A stretch of DNA of 64,000 bases from the NCBI RefSeq assembly GCF_017832975.1, contig NZ_JAFIBI010000001.1, forward strand, positions 3,534,001 to 3,598,000, read 5' to 3'. This stretch comes from Arthrobacter sp. PvP023 (GTDB taxonomy: Bacteria; Actinomycetota; Actinomycetes; Actinomycetales; Micrococcaceae). Every line of letters begins with the position of its first letter. Positions within the stretch are counted from its first letter, which is position 1. Positions 39,350 through 48,270 of this stretch are shown piece after piece. The notes under the pieces are model-generated. The model was given only the letters and a program-made list of their open reading frames with translations. It was not told the origin of the DNA and did no database searches. The translations under genes were made by a program, and so were the position numbers.

Positions 39350-39965
39350 CTCTTCCACCTTCTCTCGGATCCCACTGCTCTCCCATGTCCCGCGGCCGGT
39401 AGTACTGCGCGTCCCCGGCCAATTGCTGCGCCCGGTCCGCCTCGAAGACCGCGCCGGGCGGCAAGTCATCGATGGCATCGAGGACGAAGTTGCGGAACTT
39501 CACTGCCTCCGGCACATCCGGGATGACGGCATCGGCACCCTGCCCGGTATCCAACGATATATTCCCGGACCGCAATATGCGCTGCCAGAGTGACTGGCTG
39601 ACGCCGATGTGATGCACGGAAGCGAGCGGGATCTGCATATCCCGCCTGCGCAACATGCCGTAACGGGCAACTATCCGCCGGCTGGTCAGCACGTACTGCG
39701 TTGCGTGCCACCTCAGCACGCGAGGCAGGCAGTACCCCAACAGTATCCACGCAACAGCCCCGACGCACACTGCGACGAGCCAGATCGTCCATTCTTCAGT
39801 GATCAGCGGAACCAGCCTGGCCGGTTCGCCTTTCACGATCCAGGCACTGGCAAAGGCACCCAGGGCGGGGGCAACGATGAACAGCAGCCCCGGAAAGAAA
39901 AGCTTCCGGGGCTGCGGCCGGGTCACAGTGATGACCTGTTCACCCGGCAGGAGGTCTTTACGCAT
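39339..39965 (-). CDS. bacterial PH-domain membrane protein
   Basis: This is a 208-aa protein with two adjacent membrane helices (LFFPGLLFIVAPALGAFASAW and WTIWLVAVCVGAVAWILLG, about 20-80) followed by a bacterial PH (YdbT/YdbS-like) domain: YVLTSRRIVARYGMLRRRDMQIPLASVHHIGV and GNISLDTG. The role is unknown; the fold is common in small membrane proteins. I chose the ATG at 39965, which overlaps the birA stop by 8 bases. The frame is open further upstream, but only inside birA. The cyclase gene starts within its last codons, so birA, this gene and the cyclase form one operon. Confidence 0.85.
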   Translation of the reverse strand: MRKDLLPGEQVITVTRPQPRKLFFPGLLFIVAPALGAFASAWIVKGEPARLVPLITEEWTIWLVAVCVGAVAWILLGYCLPRVLRWHATQYVLTSRRIVARYGMLRRRDMQIPLASVHHIGVSQSLWQRILRSGNISLDTGQGADAVIPDVPEAVKFRNFVLDAIDDLPPGAVFEADRAQQLAGDAQYYRPRDMGEQWDPREGGRDER

Positions 39966-40995
39966 ATCCGCTTTCGGCGGCGCCGGTACCCGTTTCGGTT
40001 CCTGTTCCGCTGCCTGCGCCCGGCGGGGTCCACGGCCGGAGGTGGACGACGTCACCGGCCGTCACAACGTGTTCGTGCCTGGCTGAATCGACCACCAGGA
40101 GGGAGCCGTACTCGTCCAGGCGGGAGGCATGGCCAATGATCTCGTGATCCCCCGGCAGCTGCGCGCGCACTTGCTTGCCGAGGGTGCTCATGACCGACTC
40201 GACCCGCTTGTGCAGCGAGGGTCCGCCGGCCATCCCGGCAGCGGGGTCGCCGTCCGCGTTGCAGAAGTTCCGGTAGAGCGCGGCAAAGCGCGAAAGATAA
40301 CTCTTGAGGAGTGCCGTCCGGTCGACAGTCCGGGCATTCTCCAGCAGCACGGACGTGGCAGTGGGAACGGGGAGTTCCCCGGCAGTCAGGGTCACATTGA
40401 GGCCCGTGCCCAGAATCACCGGCGGAACAGAGCCGTCCCCCATGGGTCCAAGCTGCGCCAGGATGCCGGCGATCTTCCGGCCGCGCACCATGACGTCGTT
40501 GGGCCATTTGATTTCGGCCGGGATGCCTGCCGTTTCCAGGAGCGCCTCACGCAGGGCAAGCGCGGCCAGGAGCGAGAACCAGGAGTAGCTGTTCGTGGGC
40601 AGCGGCCGTCCTTCGGCATTAACCGGGCGGAGAACGATCGACACGGAAACGGAGCTCAGGGGCGGCGCCTCCCAGTGGCGGTCCAGCCGGCCGCGGGCCG
40701 CGGTCTGGTGCTCGGCCGTCAGCACTGAAAGGTCCGGCCAGGCGCGGGGATCCACAGTCACCCCCTGCAGGAGGTCCGCGTTGGTGGAGCCTGTCGAGTC
40801 CACCACCGTGAGCTGCGCTATGCCGTTGGCGGAGAGGAATTCCGCATTGCCCAACTCGGCCCTGTTGAGGCCGACGCGGGGAACAGCGTCCGGCTGAGCA
40901 ACGGAAGGCACGTCAGTGTTCTGCCGCTCCGGGCCGGTCTCGGAAGACTGCGTATTGTTCGGGTCCTGGCCGTCGGCAGGCTGTGGGGCGTCCAT
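39958..40995 (-). CDS. birA: biotin--[acetyl-CoA-carboxylase] ligase
   Basis: This enzyme activates biotin to biotinyl-AMP and attaches it to the lysine of biotin carrier proteins (345 aa). The ligase domain contains STGSTNADLL, the biotin loop ARGRLDRHWEAP, SVSIVLRP, KWPNDVMVRGRKIAGIL and a C-terminal SH3-like part. There is no N-terminal DNA-binding domain, so it is a monofunctional ligase and not a repressor. The first 60 residues are a poorly conserved extension. Its substrate is very likely the carboxylase alpha subunit at 54324-56177. It lies near accD, the usual actinobacterial arrangement. Confidence 0.94.
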   Translation of the reverse strand: MDAPQPADGQDPNNTQSSETGPERQNTDVPSVAQPDAVPRVGLNRAELGNAEFLSANGIAQLTVVDSTGSTNADLLQGVTVDPRAWPDLSVLTAEHQTAARGRLDRHWEAPPLSSVSVSIVLRPVNAEGRPLPTNSYSWFSLLAALALREALLETAGIPAEIKWPNDVMVRGRKIAGILAQLGPMGDGSVPPVILGTGLNVTLTAGELPVPTATSVLLENARTVDRTALLKSYLSRFAALYRNFCNADGDPAAGMAGGPSLHKRVESVMSTLGKQVRAQLPGDHEIIGHASRLDEYGSLLVVDSARHEHVVTAGDVVHLRPWTPPGAGSGTGTETGTGAAESGYA

Positions 40996-41045
40996 AGTTG
41001 AATCCTACCGAGTTGGCGCGGCTCCGGCGGCGGCCCGGAGTGTTC

Positions 41046-41936
41046 TCAGAGGAAAATGTCAGGGACCAGCCGATCCTCCGGCGCGCCCAGGCTGTACGGC
41101 GAAAAATCGGCCACCCCCGCCGCGGCGAGCACCTGTTCATCCGTGTAGAAATTGCCGCTCGGCGAGCCGCCACCGCCATGCAGGTTGCCTCCCGTCAGCA
41201 CCGCATGCGCCGCATCCGCCATGATCTCCGGTCCGCGGGCGGCCTTCACCATGTTCTCGCCGCCGGGCATGTTGCGGATGGCTGCGGTATCGATCAGGGT
41301 GCAGGGCCAGAGCGAGTTGACGTTGATCCCGGCTTCCTTCAGTTCCTCGGCCAGGCCGAGGGTGGTGAGGCTCATTCCGTATTTGGCCATGGTGTAGGCA
41401 AGATGCATGCCGGCCCATTTGGGATCCAGGTTCAGCGGCGGTGACAGGGTGAGGATGTGGGCGGACGCCGACCGGCGCAGGGCAGGAAGCGCGAGCTTGG
41501 AGAGCAGGAACGTGCCGCGGACGTTGATGTCCTGCATCAGGTCGTAGCGCTTCATGTCCACGGCGTCGGTCTTGGACAGATCGATCGCGGAGGCATTGTT
41601 GATCACGATGTCGATCCCGCCAAACCGTTCGACGGCGGCGGCAACCGCCCCGGCGACGTCGTCGTCATTGCGCACGTCGCCCACGATCGGGAGCGCCTGG
41701 CCGCCTGCCGCGAGCAACTGTTCCGCGGCGCTGAAGACCGTACCTTCCAGTTTCGCGTGCGGCTGGCCGGTCTTAGCCATCAGCGCTATGTTGGCGCCGT
41801 CGCGTGCGGCGCGGAGGGCAATGGCCAGGCCGATGCCGCGGCTGCCGCCCGACATCAAAATGGTGCGGCCCTGAAGGGAACCGGCGGCCTGGTACGGCCC
41901 TGCGGCGGTGCCCGAAGCATCGTTGCTTGAAGTCAT
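41046..41936 (-). CDS. SDR-family oxidoreductase (HSDL2-like)
   Basis: This is a short-chain dehydrogenase/reductase (296 aa) that should use NAD(P)H. It has the nucleotide-binding glycine motif SGGSRGIGLAIA near residue 29, an Asn-Asn-Ala-Ser motif (VINNASAI) and the catalytic YTMAK, with Ser in LTLSPPLN. The NASAI and LSPPLN forms and overall length match the subgroup annotated as hydroxysteroid dehydrogenase-like 2; the substrate is unknown. It is divergent from the acyl-CoA carboxylase beta gene. A palindrome at 41957-41976 lies 20 bases before its start codon. Confidence 0.9.
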   Translation of the reverse strand: MTSSNDASGTAAGPYQAAGSLQGRTILMSGGSRGIGLAIALRAARDGANIALMAKTGQPHAKLEGTVFSAAEQLLAAGGQALPIVGDVRNDDDVAGAVAAAVERFGGIDIVINNASAIDLSKTDAVDMKRYDLMQDINVRGTFLLSKLALPALRRSASAHILTLSPPLNLDPKWAGMHLAYTMAKYGMSLTTLGLAEELKEAGINVNSLWPCTLIDTAAIRNMPGGENMVKAARGPEIMADAAHAVLTGGNLHGGGGSPSGNFYTDEQVLAAAGVADFSPYSLGAPEDRLVPDIFL

Positions 41937-41956
41937 AAGGACACTCTAGCCGAAGC

Positions 41957-41976
41957 ATGTTACCGGCGAGTAACAT
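41957..41976. promoter_or_regulatory. palindrome ATGTTAC-N6-GTAACAT
   Basis: Seven-base perfect arms with a 6-base centre (CGGCGA) sit between the SDR and carboxylase genes, 20 bases upstream of the SDR start. Size and spacing fit a TetR- or GntR-type dimer site. No regulator gene is adjacent. Confidence 0.6.
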
Positions 41977-42006
41977 ACTGGTCGCTGCCTCCCAAGGGCA
42001 GAAAAT

Positions 42007-42021
42007 TGTAGGTTTTCTACA
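42007..42021. promoter_or_regulatory. palindrome TGTAG-N5-CTACA upstream of accD
   Basis: Five-base arms with a 5-base centre (GTTTT) lie 121 bases upstream of the carboxylase beta start. The same arms and spacing occur at 54217-54231 upstream of the alpha subunit gene, which suggests a shared regulator. Confidence 0.5.
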
Positions 42022-42142
42022 GCGGTCCGGGCCAATAGCGTCACTAGACTAGCCAACAGGGTCCTGTTTTTGTGCGGAAGCTACTTAAGCGCCGTTGCGA
42101 CACAGTGCCAGCGACCATCAGCTACAGAGCCGGAGACACTTG

Positions 42143-43726
42143 ATGAGCCACGATCTGACCACGACAGCGGGAAAGATTGCCGACTTCCGCGACCGCCAGG
42201 CGCGTGCCGAGCAGCCATCCGGGCCCGAGGCCATCGAAAAGCAGCACGCCCGCGGCAAGAACACTGCGCGCGAACGCATCGACCTCCTCCTGGACGCGGA
42301 TTCCTTCGTGGAATTCGACGCCCTGGCCGTCCACCGCTCCACTGCCTTCGGCATGGAGAAGAAGAAGCCCCTCGGCGACGGCCTGGTGTCCGGATACGGC
42401 ACGGTGGACGGCCGCCCCGTGGCCGTGTACAGCCAGGACTTCTCGGTCTACGGAGGCTCCCTCAGCCAAGTAAATGGCGAGAAGATCGTCAAGGTGCAGG
42501 AATTCGCGCTCCGCAACGGTTGCCCGGTGGTAGGCATCCTCGACGGCGGCGGCGCACGCATCCAGGAAGGCGTCGCCTCCTTGGCCATGTTCGCGGACAT
42601 CTTCCGCAACAACGTCCATGCGTCCGGCGTGGTCCCGCAGATCTCCCTCATCATGGGCCCCTCCGCCGGCGGAGCAGCCTACTCCCCCGCCCTGACCGAC
42701 TACGTGGTCATGGTGGACAAGACCTCTCACATGTTCATCACCGGACCGGACGTGATCAAGACCGTCACCGGCGAGGACGTGGACATGGAAACCCTGGGCG
42801 GCGCGCGGCAGCACAACGCCAACACGGGAACGTCCACCTACCTCGCCTCGGACGAGGCGGACGCCATCGAGTTCGTCCGCGAACTCCTGGACTTCCTGCC
42901 CTCCAACAACCTCGCCGAGGCCCCGGTCCTGGAACACCAGCAGGACCTGGAGGTCGACGACGACGACCTGGCCCTGGACACGCTCATTCCGGATTCCGCC
43001 AACCAGCCCTATGACATGCGCAAGGTCGTTGAGCAGATCGTGGACGACGGCCATTTCCTTGAGATGCAGGCCCTGTACGCTCCGAACGTAATGATCGGCT
43101 ACGGCCGGATCGAAGGGCACACCGTAGGCGTCGTGGCCAACCAGCCCATGCAGTTTGCCGGCACCCTGGACATCTCGGCATCGGAAAAGGCCGCGCGCTT
43201 CGTCCGCCACTGCGACGCCTTTAATATCCCCATCATCACGCTGGTGGACGTGCCGGGCTTCCTGCCGGGCAAGGACCAGGAATTCCAGGGAATCATCCGC
43301 CGCGGTGCCAAGCTCCTGTATGCCTACGCTGAGGCCACCGTCCCCAAGCTCACGGTCATCACCCGCAAGGCATACGGCGGGGCCTACATCGTGATGGGAT
43401 CCAAAAAGCTTGGCGCCGACCTTAACCTGGCCTGGCCCACGGCCCAGATCGGCGTCATGGGCGCGCAGGGCGCCGTCAACATCCTGTACCGCCGTGAGCT
43501 TGCCGCTGTTGCGGAAGCCGGCGGCGACGTCGAGGCCAAGCGCGCAGAGGTCATCCGGCAGTACGAGGAAGAGCTCCTTAACCCCTACCAGGCGGCCCAG
43601 CTTGGCTATGTGGATGCCGTTATTGCACCCTCGGAGACCCGGGTGCAGATCATCAAGGGCCTGCGTGCCCTGCGGGACAAGCGCGCCAGCCTTCCCGCCA
43701 AGAAGCACGGAAACATTCCGCTGTGA
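42143..43726 (+). CDS. acyl-CoA carboxylase beta (carboxyltransferase) subunit
   Basis: This is the carboxyltransferase subunit (527 aa) that moves carboxylate from biotin to acetyl- or propionyl-CoA, making malonyl- or methylmalonyl-CoA; PccB/AccD type. Conserved features are [47 protein letters not shown], the acyl-CoA oxyanion region and [19 protein letters not shown] with [13 protein letters not shown]. The length is normal. ATG at 42143 follows GGAG. Translation is coupled to the epsilon subunit (GTGA overlap). Active enzyme needs the alpha subunit at 54324-56177. Confidence 0.95.
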   Translation: MSHDLTTTAGKIADFRDRQARAEQPSGPEAIEKQHARGKNTARERIDLLLDADSFVEFDALAVHRSTAFGMEKKKPLGDGLVSGYGTVDGRPVAVYSQDFSVYGGSLSQVNGEKIVKVQEFALRNGCPVVGILDGGGARIQEGVASLAMFADIFRNNVHASGVVPQISLIMGPSAGGAAYSPALTDYVVMVDKTSHMFITGPDVIKTVTGEDVDMETLGGARQHNANTGTSTYLASDEADAIEFVRELLDFLPSNNLAEAPVLEHQQDLEVDDDDLALDTLIPDSANQPYDMRKVVEQIVDDGHFLEMQALYAPNVMIGYGRIEGHTVGVVANQPMQFAGTLDISASEKAARFVRHCDAFNIPIITLVDVPGFLPGKDQEFQGIIRRGAKLLYAYAEATVPKLTVITRKAYGGAYIVMGSKKLGADLNLAWPTAQIGVMGAQGAVNILYRRELAAVAEAGGDVEAKRAEVIRQYEEELLNPYQAAQLGYVDAVIAPSETRVQIIKGLRALRDKRASLPAKKHGNIPL

Positions 43727-43998
43727 GCCCGGACGTGGAGCCGGCCGCGAAGGCGGCGGTTGAGCCCGGGCAGACCCCCGGCGGAAACGGCGCCGAGGCC
43801 GCCGAGCCGCTGTTCTCCGTGGTGAAGGGCGAACCGACAGACGTCGAGCTCGCGGCGCTGACCGCCGTCGTGCTCTCCCTCGGCAGCGCCGAGCCGGAAG
43901 GCAAGGCGAAGCCCAGTGTCCGCCACTGGGTGCGGCGGCAGCAGCTGCGCCTGGCCCCCGCCCCCGGGCCGGGAGCCTGGAAGCGCAGCCGCGGCTGA
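43723..43998 (+). CDS. acyl-CoA carboxylase epsilon subunit
   Basis: This is the small actinobacterial accessory subunit (91 aa) that stabilises or stimulates the alpha-beta carboxylase complex. The family core is visible as [21 protein letters not shown], and the C-terminal pattern [14 protein letters not shown] followed by GPGAWKRS matches AccE/PccE proteins. The N-terminal 28 residues are low-complexity. The GTG start overlaps the beta-subunit stop (GTGA at 43723-43726). Confidence 0.88.
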   Translation: MSPDVEPAAKAAVEPGQTPGGNGAEAAEPLFSVVKGEPTDVELAALTAVVLSLGSAEPEGKAKPSVRHWVRRQQLRLAPAPGPGAWKRSRG

Positions 43999-44095
43999 GG
44001 CGGAGCCGGGGTGGCCGCCGCAGCGGCGGTCCGCTGACACACCGAAAAGTTCAGTGAGTCTTTCATAACCGGGTTTGCCCCGTTAGTCTCGTGGG

Positions 44096-45781
44096 GTGAC
44101 TACCGAATCCGCCGCCTCCGCGCGCCCCCATACAGCCATCGACGCCGTCGCCGACGGCTACACGGACACCCTGATACGGCTCAATCCGAGCTTCGCCACA
44201 GTGCTGGGCGTACCGGGCCACGAGACCGAGTTCCAGGACTTCTCGCCGGCCGGCATCGAAGGATTCATGGCTGCGGCCAGGGAGGCGCTCAGCGCACTTG
44301 ACGGCCTGGAGCCGGTGGACGAGGTGGACGCCGTAACGCTCGACGCCATGCGCGAACGGCTGGGACTGCAGTTGGAAATCCACGCATCGGGCTGGGACGC
44401 CGCCGAGCTGAACAACATTGAATCGCCGGCGCAGAACATCCGCTCGATTTTCGACCTGATGCCCACCGACACCGCCGAACACTGGGAGCACATCGCCGGC
44501 CGTGCCCACAGCGTCCCCGGAGCGATCGACGGTTATATCGAGTCGCTGCGTTCCGCCAAGGAGCAGGGCAAGGTCTCCGCTGCCCGGCAGGTGGCCATCG
44601 TCATCGAGCAGGCCACCAAATACGCCGCCGGGGACGGCTTCTTCGCGAAGATGGCCGCCGGCGCAAAGACCAAGGACGGCCCGCTTTCCGCGGAACTGCA
44701 GGCAAAACTCGACGACGGCGCTGCCGCGGCCAGCGCAGCCTACGTGAAACTGGCCGACTTCCTGTCCGCCGAGCTGCTTCCCGTGGCACCTGCCAAGGAC
44801 GCGGTGGGCCGGGACCGCTACGCACTGGCATCCCGGGCATTCCTCGGCGCGACGGTGGACCTCGACGAGACGTACGCCTGGGGCGTCCAGGAACTCGAGC
44901 GGCTCATCGCCGAACAGGAACGCGTGGCCAACGAGATCCGGCCCGGCGCGTCCGTGGCGGAAGCCAAGGAGATCCTGAACAGCGATCCCGCCCGGCAACT
45001 CAAAGGCACCGACGCCCTTAAGGCCTGGATGCAGGACCTCTCGGACAAGGCCGTGGCGGATCTCGCCGGTGTCCACTTCGAGATCCCGGACATCATGAAG
45101 ACGCTCGAATGCCTGATCGCCCCCACGGACGAAGGCGGCATCTACTACACCGGCCCTTCCGACGACTTCAGCAGGCCGGGCCGGATGTGGTGGTCCGTAC
45201 CGGCGGGCGAGGACACGTTCACCACGTGGGCAGAGACCACCACGGTGTTCCACGAAGGCGTACCCGGACACCACCTCCAGATCGCTACGGCCGTCTACCG
45301 CCGGGAGTTGCTCAACAAGTGGCGCCGCAACGTCTGCTGGACGTCCGGCCACGGTGAAGGCTGGGCACTGTACGCCGAGAAACTGATGCAGGAACTGGGT
45401 TACCTCAAGGACCCGGGCGACCACATGGGCATGCTGGACATGCAGCGCATGCGTGCGGCGCGCGTGGTGTTCGACGTCGGCGTGCACCTGGAGCTGGAGG
45501 TTCCGGAACGCTGGGGCGGCGGCACCTGGACGCCGGACAAGGGGTACGGCTTCCTGAAAGAGAACCTGGCGATCAGTGAGGGACAGCTCAATTTCGAGTT
45601 CGCCCGCTACCTGGGGTGGCCGGGCCAGGCGCCGTCCTACAAGGTGGGCCAGCGCCTCTGGGAACAGATCCGCGCCGAGCTGGAAGCCCGCCCCGGTTTC
45701 GACCTGAAGGCCTTCCACACCAAGGCCCTGAACATCGGCTCCGTGGGGCTCGACACCCTCAAGCGGGCGCTGCTGGGGTAA
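44096..45781 (+). CDS. DUF885-family putative zinc metallopeptidase
   Basis: This is a 561-aa protein of the DUF885 family. The zinc-binding pattern is present as FHEGVPGHHLQIA (about residue 385), with a downstream Glu in SGHGEGWALYAEKLMQELG, the arrangement of gluzincin-type peptidases. No signal peptide is visible, so it is probably cytoplasmic. The substrate is unknown. GTG start at 44096 is weakly supported. The gene stands alone and is followed by a large inverted repeat. Confidence 0.87.
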   Translation: MTTESAASARPHTAIDAVADGYTDTLIRLNPSFATVLGVPGHETEFQDFSPAGIEGFMAAAREALSALDGLEPVDEVDAVTLDAMRERLGLQLEIHASGWDAAELNNIESPAQNIRSIFDLMPTDTAEHWEHIAGRAHSVPGAIDGYIESLRSAKEQGKVSAARQVAIVIEQATKYAAGDGFFAKMAAGAKTKDGPLSAELQAKLDDGAAAASAAYVKLADFLSAELLPVAPAKDAVGRDRYALASRAFLGATVDLDETYAWGVQELERLIAEQERVANEIRPGASVAEAKEILNSDPARQLKGTDALKAWMQDLSDKAVADLAGVHFEIPDIMKTLECLIAPTDEGGIYYTGPSDDFSRPGRMWWSVPAGEDTFTTWAETTTVFHEGVPGHHLQIATAVYRRELLNKWRRNVCWTSGHGEGWALYAEKLMQELGYLKDPGDHMGMLDMQRMRAARVVFDVGVHLELEVPERWGGGTWTPDKGYGFLKENLAISEGQLNFEFARYLGWPGQAPSYKVGQRLWEQIRAELEARPGFDLKAFHTKALNIGSVGLDTLKRALLG

Positions 45782-45799
45782 GTGCCTTCCGCCTGTCCA

Positions 45800-45858
45800 G
45801 TTTTTGTCCAGATAACGCGAGCAAACCGCCCTGGAAGTCGCGTTATCTGGACAAAAAC
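45800..45858. repeat. perfect 21-bp inverted repeat
   Basis: Arms at 45800-45820 and 45838-45858 are exact reverse complements around a 17-base loop. The 5' arm begins GTTTTTGTCC and ends AACGCGA. Its T-run is at the outer 5' edge and the A-run at the outer 3' edge, so it is not a standard terminator, which needs a U-run after the stem. It looks more like a REP-type palindrome or a regulator site. The 244-base gap holds no gene. Confidence 0.85.
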
Positions 45859-46025
45859 TCATTGTGAAGGCGAGACGTTTGCCACACCGACCCCGGGAAT
45901 AACTTCACAAAAGTGCCTACCTACGCCATTTTCTAGGGATTTTCCGGCTACCCTTGGAATCTATTCCCGTAACATTTCTCAACATCCGTTCGTCGTGATA
46001 AGTGAACCGGTCCTAGCGTGTTCGG

Positions 46026-47456
46026 GTGAGCACTCAAACCAGCACCCCCTCCCCCGCAGGAAACACCGGCTTCCGGCTGCCCAAATGGGCCGGTTCGTTC
46101 GGCTTCCAGATCATCGCCGCCCTGATCGTGGGCCTGGGCCTCGGCCTCCTGGCCAAGTACACGGGCAGCACCAAGGCGAGCCCCAATGCCCTCGGCGCCA
46201 CCCTGCAGACCATCGGCTCGAGCTACGTCTCGCTGCTGCAGACCGCCGTCGTCCCACTCATCTTCACCGCGGTTGTCAGCTCGATCTCGAACCTGCGCCA
46301 GGTGTCCAACGCCGCAAAGCTGGCGTGGAACACGCTCCTGTGGTTCGCCATCACGTCCCTGATCGCAGTGCTGATCGGCATCGGCCTGGGTGTGCTCCTG
46401 CAGCCCGGCGCCAGCACCGGCATCACCCAGGAGGCCAAGTACTCCGGCAAATCCGGCGACTGGTGGGCGTTCCTGGTGGGGCTTTTCCCCAAGAACTTCC
46501 TGGGCCTGGGTGCCAGCTCCACCGTTGCTGAATCAGGCGCCGTGACCACCGCGGTCAGCTTCAACGTCCTCCAGATCCTGGTGATCGCGATCGCCGTCGG
46601 CGTGGCCGCCCTGAAGGTGGGCAAGGCAGCGGAGCCGTTCCTGACCCTTAACGCTTCCGCCCTCGCCGTCATCCAGAAGGTGCTGTGGTGGATCATCCGG
46701 ATCGCCCCGCTGGGCACCGTAGGGCTCATTGGCAACGCCGTGGCCGTCTACGGATGGGACACCATCGGGTCGCTGGGCAAGTTCACCTTTGCCATCTACG
46801 TCGGCCTGGCCCTGGTGCTGTTCGTGGTGTACCCGGTCCTGGTCCGCACCCACGGGTTGTCTGTCAAGCAGTATTTCTCCGGTGTCTGGCCCGCTGTGCA
46901 GCTGGCCTTCGTTTCCCGCTCTTCCGTGGGCACGCTGCCGCTGACCCAGCGCGTCACCGAGCGCAGCCTGGGCGTCCCCCGGGCCTACGCCTCTTTCGCC
47001 GTGCCGCTGGGCGCCACCACCAAGATGGACGGTTGCGCCGCGATCTACCCGGCCATCTCGGCGATCTTCGTGGCCCAGTTCTTTGGCATCCAGCTGGACT
47101 TCAGCCAGTACCTGCTGATCGCACTCGTCTCTGTGCTGGGCTCGGCAGCGACTGCCGGCACCACCGGCGCCGTCGTCATGCTGACCCTGACGCTCTCCAC
47201 GCTGGGACTGCCGCTGGCCGGCGTCGGCCTCCTGCTGGCGATCGATCCGATCCTGGACATGGGCCGCACGGCGGTCAATGTCGCCGGGCAGGCGCTCGTC
47301 CCCACGATCGTTGCCAAGCGCCAGGGCATCCTGGACGAGTCGCTCTACAACGCACCGCGTAACGGAGACCCGTTCGCAGACGACTCCACCGAGGTGGTTG
47401 CCGATCCGACGGCGGCTGCAGTGGACGGCCGCGAATTGACCGACACGAAAGCCTGA
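46026..47456 (+). CDS. dicarboxylate/amino acid:cation symporter (SDF family)
   Basis: This is a secondary transporter (476 aa) of the glutamate/aspartate/C4-dicarboxylate:cation symporter family, with about eight helices and two hairpin loops. The first hairpin carries the Ser-rich stretch SRSSVGTLPLTQRV. The cation-binding motif of helix 7 reads TKMDGCAAIYPA where GltP/DctA proteins usually have N-M/L-D-G-T. The C-A-x-I-Y-P pattern recalls cystine-type members (TcyP), so substrate choice is open. Start GTG at 46026. The last 45 residues are a hydrophilic tail. A very strong terminator follows. Confidence 0.92.
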   Translation: MSTQTSTPSPAGNTGFRLPKWAGSFGFQIIAALIVGLGLGLLAKYTGSTKASPNALGATLQTIGSSYVSLLQTAVVPLIFTAVVSSISNLRQVSNAAKLAWNTLLWFAITSLIAVLIGIGLGVLLQPGASTGITQEAKYSGKSGDWWAFLVGLFPKNFLGLGASSTVAESGAVTTAVSFNVLQILVIAIAVGVAALKVGKAAEPFLTLNASALAVIQKVLWWIIRIAPLGTVGLIGNAVAVYGWDTIGSLGKFTFAIYVGLALVLFVVYPVLVRTHGLSVKQYFSGVWPAVQLAFVSRSSVGTLPLTQRVTERSLGVPRAYASFAVPLGATTKMDGCAAIYPAISAIFVAQFFGIQLDFSQYLLIALVSVLGSAATAGTTGAVVMLTLTLSTLGLPLAGVGLLLAIDPILDMGRTAVNVAGQALVPTIVAKRQGILDESLYNAPRNGDPFADDSTEVVADPTAAAVDGRELTDTKA

Positions 47457-47472
47457 CACCAGGCTTGGCTTA

Positions 47473-47517
47473 AAACGCCGCAGCCCCCCGGGATCTTCCC
47501 GGGGGGCTGCGGCGTTT
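47473..47517. terminator. strong bidirectional terminator
   Basis: Perfect 21-base arms (47473-47493 and 47497-47517) with a 3-base loop and a GC-rich stem end in AAAC/GTTT. It sits between the convergent symporter and His-rich protein genes, and can serve both strands. Confidence 0.9.
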
Positions 47518-47542
47518 GGGTATGTTCGGCCGCCGGTACGCC

Positions 47543-48088
47543 TTAGTGGCCCCCGCCGCCGATCACGCCGTTCTTTACGGCCTTGGCGACAGCGTCCGCC
47601 TCCGCCTGGGTGAGCTTGCCTTCCGCGACTGCCTTATCCAGCCGCGTTTTGAGGGCCGCAGCGCGCTCAGACTGCGCCTCCGTGCGCAGCTCCTCAAGTG
47701 CGGCAGTGACCTTGGATTCCTCAATGCCGAGTGACTCCGCGAGGGACTTGGCCAGGGCCGATTCCATGGCCTCCCTGTCCGGCTTCGTTCCCTCTGCGGG
47801 ACGAGTGGCCGGCTTGTTCGCCTCACGGAACGCCCTGAGCGCCTCGGTGACCTTGGCCTCGTCGACACCGAGCTTGGCAGCTAACTCCGATGCCTGCACG
47901 CCCCCTCCGTGTCCGTGCCGGCCGCCCTTGTGCCCGCGGTCGTGGCCGTCCGCATTCGTAGTGGCCGACGCACTGGGCGACGGCGTGGGCGTGGTTGCCG
48001 CCGACGCAATCCCGCTGACGCCGATCCCGGCCCCGACAACCAGGGCAGCGGCGCCCAGGCCGAGGCCCAACTTCTTCCTGCTTGACAT
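47543..48088 (-). CDS. secreted His/Gly-rich protein with two related helical motifs
   Basis: This is a 181-aa protein of unknown function. It has a clear Sec signal peptide (SSRKKLGLGLGAAALVVGAGIGVSGIASA split around residue 30), a Thr/Ser/Pro linker, a His/Gly-rich stretch (DGHDRGHKGGRHGHGGG, about 48-64) that could bind metal, then two similar helical segments: ELAAKLGVDEAKVTEALRAF and SLAESLGIEESKVTAALEEL. It ends in GVIGGGGH. GAGGAGA lies 6 bases before the ATG. Related small exported proteins occur in actinobacteria, but I know no assigned role. Confidence 0.82.
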   Translation of the reverse strand: MSSRKKLGLGLGAAALVVGAGIGVSGIASAATTPTPSPSASATTNADGHDRGHKGGRHGHGGGVQASELAAKLGVDEAKVTEALRAFREANKPATRPAEGTKPDREAMESALAKSLAESLGIEESKVTAALEELRTEAQSERAAALKTRLDKAVAEGKLTQAEADAVAKAVKNGVIGGGGH

Positions 48089-48234
48089 GGCACGTCTCCT
48101 CGATCTGCCGCAGCAACATTGCTGCTTCCGTTGGTAGCTACAGTTCGCCTACCTTCCCCAAGAATGCGGCACCCGGTTAAGTAAATGCTGTCATCCAGCT
48201 GTCAGGAAGCTGTGAATCGGACTCCACAACAAAC

Positions 48235-48266
48235 TTGCACAGAGTGTAAAAATGCACGTAGTGTAA
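48235..48266 (+). promoter_or_regulatory. tandem operator-like sites upstream of the TetR gene
   Basis: Two 15-base sites, TTGCACAGAGTGTAA (48235-48249) and ATGCACGTAGTGTAA (48252-48266), repeat every 17 bases. Each is an imperfect palindrome (GCAC/GTGT). They end 4 bases before the TetR GTG start, so binding would block transcription or initiation; autoregulation is likely. Confidence 0.6.
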
Positions 48267-48270
48267 TGCC

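Noticed and set aside
40913..41179. Small frames in the birA/SDR gap
   Set aside because: The gap is only 50 bases, and these frames mostly lie antisense to, or in other frames of, the two clear genes.
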